64,000 nucleotides of DNA from assembly GCF_004912165.1 (NCBI RefSeq), contig NZ_STGV01000003.1, positions 124,001 through 188,000 of the forward strand, read 5' to 3'. The notes under the pieces were generated by a model. That model ran no database searches and was not told the DNA's origin. It worked only from the letters and a program-made list of their open reading frames with translations. The first letter of the stretch is position 1; every line of letters begins with the position of its first letter. This document shows, one piece after another, positions 54,344 through 63,611 of the stretch. The DNA is from Peteryoungia ipomoeae. GTDB lineage: Bacteria; Pseudomonadota; Alphaproteobacteria; Rhizobiales; Rhizobiaceae. The position numbers and the translations under genes were made by a program.

Positions 54344-55126
54344 ATGCGTGAATACCTCATCGGAATATGGGCCGCTCGATACTTTTGGATGCATCTGGTC
54401 ATGTCTGATCTGCGTGCACGCTGGCGGAGGTCATTTTTCGGCATCTTCTGGTCGATGCTGCAGCCGCTGGGTCTGACCATTCTGATATCGATTGTCTTCA
54501 GCCGTATCTTCAACTCATCAATAGCCGAGTACGCGCCTTACATCCTGTCGGGCGTCATCGTGTGGGAATACATCGTCTTTAACGTGACCGGCGGAGCGCT
54601 CGCCTTCGTTCAAGCGGATGCCTACATCAAGCAAACCCGGCATCCGCTAGCGATTTACACATTGCGAAACGTACTGTCTGGGATGATCATTCTTTCTCTC
54701 GCAAGCGTAAGTTTGATCGGCTGGGTTCTTGTGGTCATGCCGCAGAACTTTGGCTGGAGTTGGCTGGCCGCACTGACAATATTTCCGATAATCGGCATAA
54801 TCTTGTGGCCATGGGCAACAGTGATGGCGTACTTCTCGGCAAGGTTCAGGGATCTGCCACATGCTCTTGGCCTGATCCTACAGGCCATCTGGTTCATCTC
54901 GCCAGTCTACTTTGAAGCATCAGTCTTCCGGAGCGGAAATCTGCACGTTCTCCTAGACTACAACCCGATTTATCATCTCCTGCAACTCGTAAGAGCGCCA
55001 CTGCTACACGGTGAATGGCCGACCTTGACCAATTACCTTTGGTGTTTCGGTGCAGCTATGGTGATGTCGCTCCTGGCAGTCGTGGTGGGACGAACAGCAG
55101 AGAAACGAGTGATCTTTTACCTATGA
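54344..55126 (+). CDS. wzm: O-polysaccharide ABC transporter permease
   Basis: From ATG 54344 (GGAG 8 bases upstream) the 260-residue protein has six membrane helices and the ABC-2 family start SDLRARWRRSFFGIFWSMLQ. With Wzt it exports completed O-polysaccharide on its lipid carrier. Its TGA overlaps the wzt ATG (ATGA). A TTG at 54323 would add 7 residues. Confidence 0.92.
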   Translation: MREYLIGIWAARYFWMHLVMSDLRARWRRSFFGIFWSMLQPLGLTILISIVFSRIFNSSIAEYAPYILSGVIVWEYIVFNVTGGALAFVQADAYIKQTRHPLAIYTLRNVLSGMIILSLASVSLIGWVLVVMPQNFGWSWLAALTIFPIIGIILWPWATVMAYFSARFRDLPHALGLILQAIWFISPVYFEASVFRSGNLHVLLDYNPIYHLLQLVRAPLLHGEWPTLTNYLWCFGAAMVMSLLAVVVGRTAEKRVIFYL

Positions 55127-55869
55127 CGAACCGGATAGTTCTAGACAAAGTAAATCTTCATTATGCGTCGGTAGCGTTCAAGGAACGCTCTCTGAAGACC
55201 ATGCTGGCGTCTACGGTTAAGCGACCCGGAGCGCGCGTAAAGGTGGACGACATTCATGCACTGAAGGATGTCAGCCTTTCGATCTTGCCCGGTGAACGCG
55301 TAGGCCTGCTAGGGCACAATGGAGCAGGCAAAAGCACGTTCCTGAAAATGGTTGCTGGCCTCTATCCGATCTCATCCGGAGAGAAAGTAGTTGAGGGCAC
55401 AGTTCGCTCACTATTCGACATCAGCCTCGGCTTCGAACCAGAGGCGACCGGCCGGGAGAACATTCTCTACCGCGGCCTGCTGCTCGGGCTGACACCCAAA
55501 TTCATGCGCGCGATGGAAGCGGAAATCGTCGAGTTTGCCGACATCGGCGAGTTTATCGATTATCCGATCAAGACCTATTCCGCCGGCATGCAGGTTCGCC
55601 TCGCCTTCGCCATTTCGACGGCCGTTGGCGGTGACATACTCCTGCTTGACGAGGTTATCGGTGCCGGAGACGCAAACTTCATGCTCAAAGCGCGCAAACG
55701 CATCCGCGAGCTTGTGGAGAAGGCGGAGATACTGCTGCTTGCCTCGCACGACTTTCCATCACTGCGCTCAATCTGCAGTCGCGGCCTAGTCTTCCACCAT
55801 GGACAATTAATATATGACGGGGATATAGGAGAGGCGGTAGATCATTACAATCGGGTGAACAACCTATAA
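55123..55869 (+). CDS. wzt: O-polysaccharide ABC transporter ATPase, short form
   Basis: From ATG 55123 the 248-residue ATPase has Walker A GHNGAGKST (64-72), the signature YSAGMQVRLAFA and Walker B ILLLDEV. It ends soon after the H-loop (ASHDFPSLRS), so the C-terminal carbohydrate-binding domain of E. coli O9a Wzt is absent, as I recall for Brucella Wzt. Chain length and export are then not controlled by terminal-sugar recognition. ATGA-coupled to wzm. Confidence 0.92.
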   Translation: MTNRIVLDKVNLHYASVAFKERSLKTMLASTVKRPGARVKVDDIHALKDVSLSILPGERVGLLGHNGAGKSTFLKMVAGLYPISSGEKVVEGTVRSLFDISLGFEPEATGRENILYRGLLLGLTPKFMRAMEAEIVEFADIGEFIDYPIKTYSAGMQVRLAFAISTAVGGDILLLDEVIGAGDANFMLKARKRIRELVEKAEILLLASHDFPSLRSICSRGLVFHHGQLIYDGDIGEAVDHYNRVNNL

Positions 55870-55993
55870 TTTATGCGCTTGACTGAACGATGGAGATACA
55901 TTGTTTCGAACATTGAGTGTAAACGCTCAAAACGGGCGTATGAACCGCACCGGGTTTGCCGGAGACTCCAACTTCTGAGAGAGTGGAGCCGAT

Positions 55994-56320
55994 ATGAGCA
56001 AGACAACAAACAAGTTTTCACCTGAAGTCCGTGAGCGTGCCATCCGTATGGTGCTGGATCACGAAGCAGAACATTCGTCGCGGTGGGCTGCCGTTTCATC
56101 AATCGCAGCCAAGATCGGCTGCTCGCCAGCCACGCTGCATGAATGGGTCAAGAAGGCTGAAGTCGACAGCGGCAAGCGAGCCGGCCTGCCGAGCGATGTC
56201 ACCGAGAAGATGAAGGCTCTTGAGCGGGAGAACCGCGAGCTTCGCCAGGCCAACGAGATTTTGCGCAAGGCGTCTGCCTATTTCGCGATGGCGGAGCTCG
56301 ACCGCCCCTTCAAGCGATGA
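55994..56320 (+). CDS. IS3 family transposase OrfA
   Basis: The 108-residue protein has the OrfA helix-turn-helix ([20 protein letters not shown]) and a leucine-zipper-like helix ([20 protein letters not shown]). It overlaps orfB by 4 bases, where IS3 elements normally make an OrfAB fusion by a -1 frameshift. Intact. Confidence 0.92.
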   Translation: MSKTTNKFSPEVRERAIRMVLDHEAEHSSRWAAVSSIAAKIGCSPATLHEWVKKAEVDSGKRAGLPSDVTEKMKALERENRELRQANEILRKASAYFAMAELDRPFKR

Positions 56321-56547
56321 TCTCGTTCATTGACGAACACCGAGGCGTGTTCGGGGTCGAGCCGATCTGCAGGCTGCTGCCGATTGCCCCATCAACCTAT
56401 TATGAGAACGTCGCCAAGCGACTGGATGTGGACCGCCTGTCGATCCGCGCTCGAAGCGATATCGGCATGAAGATCGAGATACGTCGTGTCTTCGAGCAGA
56501 ACTTCCGCGTCTATGGCGTTCGCAAGGTCTGGCGGCAGTTGAAGCGT
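56317..56547 (+). pseudogene. IS3 OrfB, N-terminal remnant
   Basis: The frame starts [20 protein letters not shown] and follows OrfB up to VRKVWRQLKR, then switches to unrelated sequence at about 56547, where IS66 DNA begins. The DDE catalytic core is missing here; its end reappears at 58146. Confidence 0.85.
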
Positions 56548-56628
56548 AACCGATGTTCTGCTCCCACGTTGTCCTCGCCGCCGTGATCTGTGATCGCCTT
56601 TTCATGGACGAGCAACGGGAGTTTCTCC

Positions 56629-57015
56629 ATGGAGAGTACATTGGAGTTTCTCACGACCAGGAAGTCTGGGCGTGAGCCGAAGCGGCATTGGCCGGACGAG
56701 GTGAAGGCCCAGATCGTTTCGGAGAGTCTTCGGCCCGGAGCGTTGGTGAATGAAGTTGCAGAACGCCATGGCCTGAAGCCAAACCACCTCTCGACTTGGC
56801 GAACAATGGCTCGGCAGGGCAAACTGGTTCTGCCCGCACCTGAGGATGCAGTGGAGTTCGCGGCGGTTGTCGTTGATCCACCAGTTGCGGAGCCGCCCAT
56901 CAAGAAAGCCAGCCGTCCCGAGATCATCGTTGGCGCTGTCACTATCCGCTTGGAAGAAGGCGCGTCTGCCGCCCGGATCGCCGCTGTCGCGCGTGCCTGC
57001 GCAGGTCCGACATGA
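56629..57015 (+). CDS. tnpA: IS66 family TnpA accessory protein
   Basis: From ATG 56629 the 128-residue protein has the IS66 TnpA helix-turn-helix ALVNEVAERHGLKPNHLSTW and a beta-rich tail (IIVGAVTIRLEEGASAARIA). It overlaps tnpB by 4 bases. Longer frame from 56590 is unlikely. Intact, but its element is truncated. Confidence 0.9.
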   Translation: MESTLEFLTTRKSGREPKRHWPDEVKAQIVSESLRPGALVNEVAERHGLKPNHLSTWRTMARQGKLVLPAPEDAVEFAAVVVDPPVAEPPIKKASRPEIIVGAVTIRLEEGASAARIAAVARACAGPT

Positions 57016-57365
57016 TCTTTCCCTCGAACCGGGTTCGGATCATGGTGGCGACCAAGCCTGTCGATTTCCGCAAGGGTCACGACGGATTGGCCGCACTGGT
57101 CAAGAACGAGTTGCATAAGGACCCATTTACGGGGACAGTCTTCGTATTCCGATCACGCAAGGCGGACCGATTGAAGCTGATCTACTGGGATGGCAGCGGT
57201 TTGGTGATGGCCTACAAGCGGCCGGAGGAGCATACGTTCACCTGGCCAGACATCCGGGACGGTCTGATTACTCTTGGGCATGCTCAGTTCGAGGCACTGT
57301 TCGCAGGGCTCGATTGGCGGCGAGTTCGTTCTGTTGAGGCGCGAGCGCCAACAGCAATCGAATAG
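57012..57365 (+). CDS. tnpB: IS66 family TnpB accessory protein
   Basis: The 117-residue protein has the characteristic RIMVATKPVDFRKGHDGLAA, VFVFRSRKADRLKLIYWDG and a closing W near the middle (FTWPDIRDG). Full length for the family. It depends on TnpC, which is truncated here. Confidence 0.93.
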   Translation: MIFPSNRVRIMVATKPVDFRKGHDGLAALVKNELHKDPFTGTVFVFRSRKADRLKLIYWDGSGLVMAYKRPEEHTFTWPDIRDGLITLGHAQFEALFAGLDWRRVRSVEARAPTAIE

Positions 57366-57433
57366 ATGCGTCATGATGACTCTGTTCGCAAATTCCGACA
57401 GCAAGACGCCGCCCAATTTGATAAACTTCCAGT

Positions 57434-57553
57434 ATGTTGGATGCGGTCGATCTTCCAGACGATATTGCTGCCCTGAAGGCGATGCTGGCTGCGTCGCAGG
57501 CGCGTGAAGCCCGCAAGGATGAGCGGATTGAGCGGCTGGAGAGTAAGCGCTAA
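57434..57553 (+). pseudogene. tnpC: IS66 TnpC transposase, N-terminal remnant
   Basis: Only 39 codons remain (MLDAVDLPDDIAALKAMLAA ... ERLESKR) before a TAA. The usual protein has about 500 residues with a DDE domain, so the IS66 copy cannot transpose itself. Confidence 0.85.
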
Positions 57554-57624
57554 TTTCGGCGCACCTTTTACCACCGACGCCTCTGGCGCATGAAGTGTCC
57601 ACTTAAAATAGGTGGACGCCAAAT

Positions 57625-57840
57625 ATGAGTGACGAAGAGCAGAAACTGCGAGTGCGGCTTGTGGGGCGTGATGGTCGACGCCGCTATGATCCATCGTCAA
57701 AGGCCCGGCTTGTAGCGGCCTGCCTTGAGCCAGGGGTTTCCATATCAGCCTGGCGCTTGCCCACGGGGTCAACGCGAACGTTCTACGCAAGTGGGTCAAA
57801 GATGCCAGGGAATCCGGGCTGCCAACGGTATCATCACGAT
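57625..57840 (+). pseudogene. IS66-type OrfA remnant with frameshift
   Basis: The frame reads MSDEEQKLRVRLVGRDGRRR then LEPGVSIS, after which one base is missing near 57752; the next frame continues LALAHGVNANVLRKWVKDAR ESGLPTVSS. A GTCCAC/GTGGAC inverted repeat (57597-57617) precedes it. It ends where IS30 sequence starts. Confidence 0.75.
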
Positions 57841-58138
57841 CCAGGGAGCGGAGATGGCTCAGCATGCTCGACTGCACATCGACACTGGGCTCGATATCTA
57901 CTTCTGCGACCCTCAAAGCCCCTGGCAGCGCGGGAGCAACGAGAACACCAACGGCCTGCTGCGTCAGTACTTTCCAAAAGGGACGGATCTCAGCCAGTAT
58001 GGCGTCGACGAACTAAGCGCCGTAGCCCATGCGCTCAATAGCAGACCACGCAAGACGCTGGGCTGGCGCACACCTGCAGAGGCGCTCGACGGTTTGCTCA
58101 AATCAGATATGATCGAGGGTGTTGCGGCGACCGGTTGA
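57840..58138 (+). pseudogene. IS30 family transposase, C-terminal remnant
   Basis: About 99 codons align with the end of IS30 transposases: GLDIYFCDPQSPWQRGSNEN, GLLRQYFPKGTDLSQYGVDE and RPRKTLGWRTPAEAL, with the last catalytic glutamate in NEN. The N-terminal two thirds are lost. Confidence 0.88.
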
Positions 58139-58145
58139 ATCTGCC

Positions 58146-58445
58146 CAATACGTGTCCATTCGCTATTCCGAGCGGTTGGCAGAAGCAGGTATTGAGCCGT
58201 CGGTCGGAAGCGTTGGGGACAGTTACGACAACGCACTCGCAGAAACGATCAACGGTCTTTACAAGGCCGAGGTCATTCATCGACGTGGACCATGGAGGAG
58301 CTTCGAAGCGGTCGAGTTCGCCACCCTGGAATGGGTCGACTGGTTCAACCACCGACGCCTCCTGGAGCCCATCGGAAACATACCGCCAGCCGAAGCTGAA
58401 GAGCGGTATTACGCCATGCTGGACGAAGCAGCCATGGCCGCATAA
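58146..58445 (+). pseudogene. IS3 OrfB, C-terminal remnant
   Basis: The frame QYVSIRYSERLAEAGIEPSV, GDSYDNALAETINGLYKAEV and WFNHRRLLEPIGNIPPAEAE is the end of an IS3 transposase including the final catalytic Glu. It pairs with the OrfB start at 56317, both inside the same terminal repeats. Confidence 0.88.
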
Positions 58446-58484
58446 CTTAAACGAAATGGCCTCCGGCAAACCCGGTGCGGTTCA

Positions 58485-59272
58485 TTGCGTTCACGGATCA
58501 GGCTTCGACCTTGGCCAATAATCATGCGGAACATGCTGATGGCGACGGCGTCCTCGGCTATGGGCAGCGCTACAGATGAACAAGCGGTCTCATAGATGTC
58601 ATTGATTAATCGTGCTTTTGAGACTTTGCGTCCGACAAGCGACCACGCCTCCGCAACAAACGCTTCGCGTCCGAGTGAAGTGATGCTGCTGGGTGTGGGG
58701 AAGCGTTCGATCAACGCCAGAAACCAGTCCGACCGGCTGTTACCGGCAAAGTGGGCGATCTCGGGAAAATAGAGCGGCAGGTAGTGGTTCAGGATGCGGT
58801 GCCAGGTCTGGGTCTTGGCTTTAGAGATGACTTCGTGCGTCTTCGACAGTTCCTGCAAATCGTTGATGCCGGCTTCAAGCGGATCGACGTAAACCTGCGT
58901 GGCCCCGATCCGCAGCATGTGTAAGATAACCTGTGCATCCTTCGGATCGTTCTTGTCCCAGCCGTTATGCAGTGCCTCTCGCGTTCTGGCCAATGCAACT
59001 GAAGAGATCAGTCGCAACTGGAAACCTGCCGCAAGCAGCTTATACGCCAGGGTACGATGATAATTGCCGGTCGCTTCGAAACCGATGACGATTGGCCGTG
59101 CCATGGAAGCCAGTTCCTCCACCAAGCGATCATAGTCATCCTTGGTTGCCATGACCGACATACGCCGGCGCCGGCCACCTTCGGGCCGCTCGATAAGGAC
59201 CTCCTGGCGGTGCTTCGACATATCGATCGCTACCAGCACGGCGTTTGTGGGAGTAGAAAGATATTTGGTCAT
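58485..59272 (-). pseudogene. IS110 family transposase, C-terminally truncated
   Basis: From ATG 59272 the protein has the DEDD domain: VAIDMSKHRQEV, GFEATGNYHRTLAYKL and WDKNDPKDAQVI. It follows IS110 transposases to MFRMIIGQGRSLIRERNE, then runs into the IS3 right end at 58484. The C-terminal Transposase_20 domain with its serine is lost. IS3 therefore joined or inserted into it. Confidence 0.88.
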
Positions 59273-59407
59273 GGCTTGTCGCCTCCAAAGTGTTGCCTCG
59301 ACAACTTCACTTTAGAGACCTGTTGACCGGCCATGACCACCGCCGACGGCGCGCTGCGCTACGCATGGCTACGCGCGCCGCCGGCTATGTTAGAGCAAGA
59401 TTCCCGA

Positions 59408-59742
59408 TGTGCTACGGGCCGGAGTTCATCGCCAAGGCATTGCGGGAATGGATCGCGGCGGTGGGTGCCAAGACCGCCTACATCATGCCGGGCAGTCCGT
59501 GGGAAAACGGCTATTGCGAGAGCTTCAATTCGAAGCTCCGTGACGAACTGCTCAACGGTGAAATCTTCTACACGCTCAAGGAGGCAAAGATCGTCATCGA
59601 AAACTGGCGACGTCACTACAACACCGTGCGCCCGCACTCATCGCTGGGCTACAGGCCACCGTCTCCCGAAGCCTCTGTTTGGCCTCGCCAAAACGGACCG
59701 GCATCAACGCCAGCGGTGGCCAGCAGGCCAAGCATGCACTAA
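59408..59742 (+). pseudogene. Second IS3-type transposase, C-terminal remnant
   Basis: The frame YGPEFIAKALREWIAAVGAK, MPGSPWENGYCESFNSKLRD and HYNTVRPHSSLGYRPPSPE is the end of an IS3 family (IS407-like) OrfB. It is different from the element at 55941. The N-terminus and first Asp are missing. Confidence 0.88.
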
Positions 59743-59792
59743 CATTCCAACCGGATCACCCCATGGGGGCAGGCCACTTCCGGCCTCGTCAG

Positions 59793-60142
59793 TAACTTTT
59801 GCACGGAAGTTGTTGTCGAGGCCGGCGAGTTCGATAACAACACGGGCAGCGGCGACCTCATGTAAGCGTGCACCGATTGCCAGACGAATGGTGGATATTC
59901 CTATAACAATACGGGATTTGGGTACTATGACGGCGCGGGCAGTCGAAACCGACGCATAGGAGTCACTGCGCGGGGGAACGCTGTCGCTTCACTTTTCCAG
60001 AACGTTGCCAGCAGTGCGACCTATAGCTGGACCCCCAAACAGCGTGACGCCAACGGCCAGCACGATTGGGCTGGCTGCGGTCTAGCGTTCTCCCACGGTC
60101 ATTATTCAACTCCTACGCGATGTCCTACAAGTCGGGCTGGTA
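59793..60142 (+). pseudogene. Decayed 3' end of an Asn/Gly-rich (beta-helix-like) protein gene
   Basis: A plus-strand frame reads EVVVEAGEFDNNTGSGDLM, a stop at about 59864, then NGGYSYNNTGFGYYDGAGS and GVTARGNAVASLFQNVASSA; after a frame change near 60100 it closes as LFNSYAMSYKSGW and a stop at 60140. The repeated NN-T-G and ARGN turns resemble parallel beta-helix proteins such as polysaccharide-modifying or phage-spike proteins. Family not confirmed. Confidence 0.4.
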
Positions 60143-60203
60143 ATCGAGGCTATCACTTGCTATTTAGCCGGTCCGATTAAACAGCTGAGGGCCGGTCATC
60201 CTT

Positions 60204-61961
60204 ATGGAAGGAACTGAAGTTTCGAGCGCGATGGGCAACGGGCGCGTGGATAGGACGCGCCGTGTCATGTGGATATTAAATCACACCGCAGCACGCAAGT
60301 TTGAACTCCCGATGTTAAATAAGCTTGGGTATGAGGTCTTCGCCCCCAAGATCTATCCAAATGACCCAAATTTTCGAAGTGCCTCCGTTGATGCGAGCTG
60401 GGATAGCACGCTTTCAATCCCGGCAGATGATTTGAAGGTCCTCAACGAGACCGACTGGTATTCCGGGGGGAATCGTCAGGCTTGGGAAGTGGCAAACAGA
60501 TATTTTGGAATACTTTTCTGCATCCTCTTTGATCCGAAGGGGGTGGAAAAGACATGCCGAAATTTTAATGGGCAAATACTTTGGCGGACTTACGGTCTGG
60601 CCGGCCAGTCTAACAGCTATTCGAAAGTGCTCCAGTCGTTCCCGCAATATCGCCGTGCGAGAGGGGCTTTCCGTCGGCTTGGGTCGCGATTCTGGTTTGC
60701 TGAGGGTTATTCAAACCTTCATGAGATAGAAGACGACTGGATAAGACGGCAGACGGTTTACCTCCCATTGGGGATGGCAGGCGCGTCGTCGCCCGTGGAT
60801 CAGCCTTGGGTTGGAGGCGACAAGAGAGTCCTTTTCGTCTGTCCAGATGTTGGATTCAATCAAGCCTATATCGATATCTATGCAGAGTTTAAAAAGAACT
60901 TCAAAGACATACCGTACGCAGTTGGCGGGGCGCAATCGATCAAGGTGCGTGATCCAAAAGTTCTGGGATACCTTCCTCTCAGTCAGCACCAAGAAAACAT
61001 GAGACACATGCAGTGCATGTTCTACCACAGCAGAGAGCCGCGCCATATCCACTATCACCCGTTCGAAGCGATCAAGATTGGGATGCCGCTAATCTTCATG
61101 GGCGGCGGAATGCTCGATCGCATGGGAGGAAGGGAGCTTCCCGGTAGAGCTAACACGTGGTCAGAAGCAAAGGCAAAAGTGAAGCGCTTGCTCGCCGGGG
61201 ATACAAAATTCGCGGATGAAATTAGGGCGGCCCAAACAGTCCTCCTGGACTGCATGATGGCGGAGAAGGCGGAGCCTTATTGGTTAGACGGCCTTGCCAG
61301 AATTCAAAGGGCAGAAGCTGTCCGCAAAACGTCGCAAAAGCCGGACCGCTATCAGATCGCAGTACTCTCAGCACGCAAGAACCTAAGAAAGGCCGAGGAA
61401 GTCGCTAAGGACCTGGTAAACGGCGGCGGCGAACTAGGCTTGAAAGTCGATGTAGTGCTCGGAGTCGAAGTAGCGTCGGAAAAAGTTTCCGGTCGGTACA
61501 CAGCGATGCAAGATGCCGAGATGGAACGCATTGATTTGCCGTTGCGAACTTTCTCATGGAAGAATATCTCCCAGTCAGCGGCAGAGCGAGCATTAATCTA
61601 TGCAGACGTCGGTCGTGAGGTCGAGTCTAACGTCTTTATTGCGCCTGACGACCAGATAAACTACTTCCAGGATTGTCATCTTTGGATCGTAGTCGGCGAC
61701 CGGACGGAAACGCCAATCCTTCCCTTGAAGCCAATCGTCTGGGTGGTCCACGAGTATACTGAAGAATATACCAAGCGGCCGAAGTCTCTGGGTAATCGTA
61801 TCGCTCGGTTGGGATTGCTTCCCGACGCAGAGGCCGTCATCGTAAAAACTGCAGAAACGAAGTCCCATCTGGCCAAGATGGAAGCCATCGACATCAAGAA
61901 CATGTTCGTAGTCGACGGCCGAGAAGGCTCCATTCTAGATGTGGTGTTGGAATGCCTGTGA
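60204..61961 (+). CDS. Large glycosyltransferase-like protein, 585 residues
   Basis: The first half (to about 350) has glycosyltransferase-B-like elements: RVMWILNHTAARKFELPMLN near residue 20, KRVLFVCPDVGFNQAYIDIY near 208 and HIHYHPFEAIKIGMPLIFMG near 290, the usual acceptor/nucleotide-sugar end region. The second half (about 375-585) is a separate alpha/beta domain (IAVLSARKNLRKAEEVAKDL ... ) of unknown type. It overlaps the next glycosyltransferase by 10 bases. It likely adds sugars to the O-polysaccharide. Codon use looks more AT-rich than the backbone. Confidence 0.6.
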   Translation: MEGTEVSSAMGNGRVDRTRRVMWILNHTAARKFELPMLNKLGYEVFAPKIYPNDPNFRSASVDASWDSTLSIPADDLKVLNETDWYSGGNRQAWEVANRYFGILFCILFDPKGVEKTCRNFNGQILWRTYGLAGQSNSYSKVLQSFPQYRRARGAFRRLGSRFWFAEGYSNLHEIEDDWIRRQTVYLPLGMAGASSPVDQPWVGGDKRVLFVCPDVGFNQAYIDIYAEFKKNFKDIPYAVGGAQSIKVRDPKVLGYLPLSQHQENMRHMQCMFYHSREPRHIHYHPFEAIKIGMPLIFMGGGMLDRMGGRELPGRANTWSEAKAKVKRLLAGDTKFADEIRAAQTVLLDCMMAEKAEPYWLDGLARIQRAEAVRKTSQKPDRYQIAVLSARKNLRKAEEVAKDLVNGGGELGLKVDVVLGVEVASEKVSGRYTAMQDAEMERIDLPLRTFSWKNISQSAAERALIYADVGREVESNVFIAPDDQINYFQDCHLWIVVGDRTETPILPLKPIVWVVHEYTEEYTKRPKSLGNRIARLGLLPDAEAVIVKTAETKSHLAKMEAIDIKNMFVVDGREGSILDVVLECL

Positions 61962-63586
61962 AGACATACGGAATATATTTGGCATATGGCCCGCGCGTCG
62001 ATCTTCGGTCGGAGGGCCTTGGGAGGCACTTAGCTGAGTTCCTCGCCGCTTCAACCGACTTTACAGATGTAAAATTTGTTATCGCCGCGCCTAAATGGAT
62101 GCGGGCGCCACTTCACGATCTCTTCGAAAGTTTCGATTTGGACCCTGAAGCGTTCGAAATCATTTCTCCGCCGAGGTCATCTCTAATCGGAATTTTCTAT
62201 AAGGCGGCGATTTCGTTGACGGAACGAAGGAAGAAACCTCGAACGAGAATCGCCGGAAAGGGAAGACTCAAGCGACTCGTTACCAACATCAAAGCGAGTA
62301 CGAAAAGCTTGGTCATTAAGCTGGCGAAATCGCGCAATCCTTTGGCGTTTGTACTGACGCTGGCGTCGCTAGCAGTTGCAATTCCGATTGCGGTTTTTCT
62401 CGGGGGGGCTCTGATAGCGGTGGGTTTTTCAGTCAGGCTCTTTCGAAGGTTGAGGCTGGGCGCGCGATTGGGTGCCGCAAAGAAACGCCTCAATCGAGAC
62501 GGATACGTTGCGCGGGCGACTCATACTTTGTACCGACTTATGTGTGATATAGAGGCAGAATCTGTGTCGCAAGCTGCCAACAAATACCGGCATGTGAAGG
62601 CTTGGTATGCGCCAGCAGCATTTTGGCCAGAGTTCAACCAGATCAAGGCTCCGAGATTGATGTGCGTGCCAGATGCGGTGCCGATTCATTTTTCGGTGGC
62701 CTTCGCCACCGAGGAGCCGTCTCCAGATCGGCGTCTTCAGGATTTCCGTCGTATACAGGACGCGATTGAAGGCGGCGATAAATTCGTCACTTACAGCCAG
62801 GATGTCAAAGAACGCACTCTGGTCCATCACTTCCACGTCGATCCATCGCGCGTGACAGTGGTTCGCCATGGAGCAAACAGGCTCGAGCACCTCATTAAGG
62901 TTTCTGGCTTCGTCGACAACGAGGAGGCTACAGACATTCTGAGCGCGATGCACCTTTGGACCGCCTTAGCGAAGGCGGTGAACAACACAAAGGCGGTCTG
63001 GTATACATCGCGGGACACCGGGTTCCTTTTTTATGCTAGCCAAATCAGGCCGAACAAAAATGTGATGACCCTTCTGAAGGCGTATCACTTCCTCCGCCGC
63101 ACAAAGAACCTCCCTTACAAACTTCTGATGACCGGAGAGTGGCGAGAGTCGGCCGACGTGAAGAGCTTCATGGATGAAATGAACCTGCATGAAGATGTAC
63201 TTTTTGTGCGCGGGTTGAGCGAGAAGGAACTCGCTGCTTGCTACAGATTGGCAACGTTGGCGGTAAATCCCTCCTTAGCAGAGGGAGGTATGCCATTTAC
63301 TTTTACGGAAAGTCTTTCGGTTGGGACGCCCGTCGTCATGGCTGACATAGCTGTGTCACGAGAGATCATTGATGATGCAGCCGTAGCGGACCGCACGTTC
63401 TTCGACGGCTTCGATTACAAGGATGTTGCTCGCGTTATTCGGGAAGCCCTTGATGATGTCGATGGCCTGCGCGCGCTCCAGCGCGAGTTCTATGACAGTA
63501 AGCTGTCATCGAGGTCGTGGCGGCAGGTTGTGGGAGAATACATCGACGCATTGGAAAGCTGCGCTAGCAGCGCTGGAGCAAAATGA
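61952..63586 (+). CDS. Glycosyltransferase family 4 protein with internal membrane segment
   Basis: The 544-residue protein has a GT-B C-terminal domain: FLFYASQIRPNKNVMTLLKA near 365, MTGEWRES near 400 and NPSLAEGGMPFTFTESLSVG near 450, with the two glutamates of the GT4 motif. The N-terminal domain is interrupted at about 130-161 by a long hydrophobic stretch (LAFVLTLASLAVAIPIAVFL and on), preceded by a basic linker. It should be a membrane-anchored mannosyl- or perosaminyl-type transferase; the sugar is a guess. Coupled to the gene upstream by a 10-base overlap. Confidence 0.82.
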   Translation: MPVKTYGIYLAYGPRVDLRSEGLGRHLAEFLAASTDFTDVKFVIAAPKWMRAPLHDLFESFDLDPEAFEIISPPRSSLIGIFYKAAISLTERRKKPRTRIAGKGRLKRLVTNIKASTKSLVIKLAKSRNPLAFVLTLASLAVAIPIAVFLGGALIAVGFSVRLFRRLRLGARLGAAKKRLNRDGYVARATHTLYRLMCDIEAESVSQAANKYRHVKAWYAPAAFWPEFNQIKAPRLMCVPDAVPIHFSVAFATEEPSPDRRLQDFRRIQDAIEGGDKFVTYSQDVKERTLVHHFHVDPSRVTVVRHGANRLEHLIKVSGFVDNEEATDILSAMHLWTALAKAVNNTKAVWYTSRDTGFLFYASQIRPNKNVMTLLKAYHFLRRTKNLPYKLLMTGEWRESADVKSFMDEMNLHEDVLFVRGLSEKELAACYRLATLAVNPSLAEGGMPFTFTESLSVGTPVVMADIAVSREIIDDAAVADRTFFDGFDYKDVARVIREALDDVDGLRALQREFYDSKLSSRSWRQVVGEYIDALESCASSAGAK

Positions 63587-63611
63587 TGTCAGACCGTGCA
63601 GATTTCATACA

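Larger units (their letters stand above)
55941..58484. mobile_element. IS3-family element with replaced interior (nested IS mosaic)
   Basis: Perfect 24-bp terminal inverted repeats (beginning TGAACCGCACCGGGTTTGCC) lie at 55941-55964 and 58461-58484. Inside are orfA, the first part of orfB, then IS66 genes, a second IS66-type fragment, an IS30 fragment and the last part of orfB. About 110 codons of orfB are missing at the swap, so it is not a clean insertion. Flanking bases GTA and TTG do not match, so no 3-bp target duplication remains. Confidence 0.85.
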
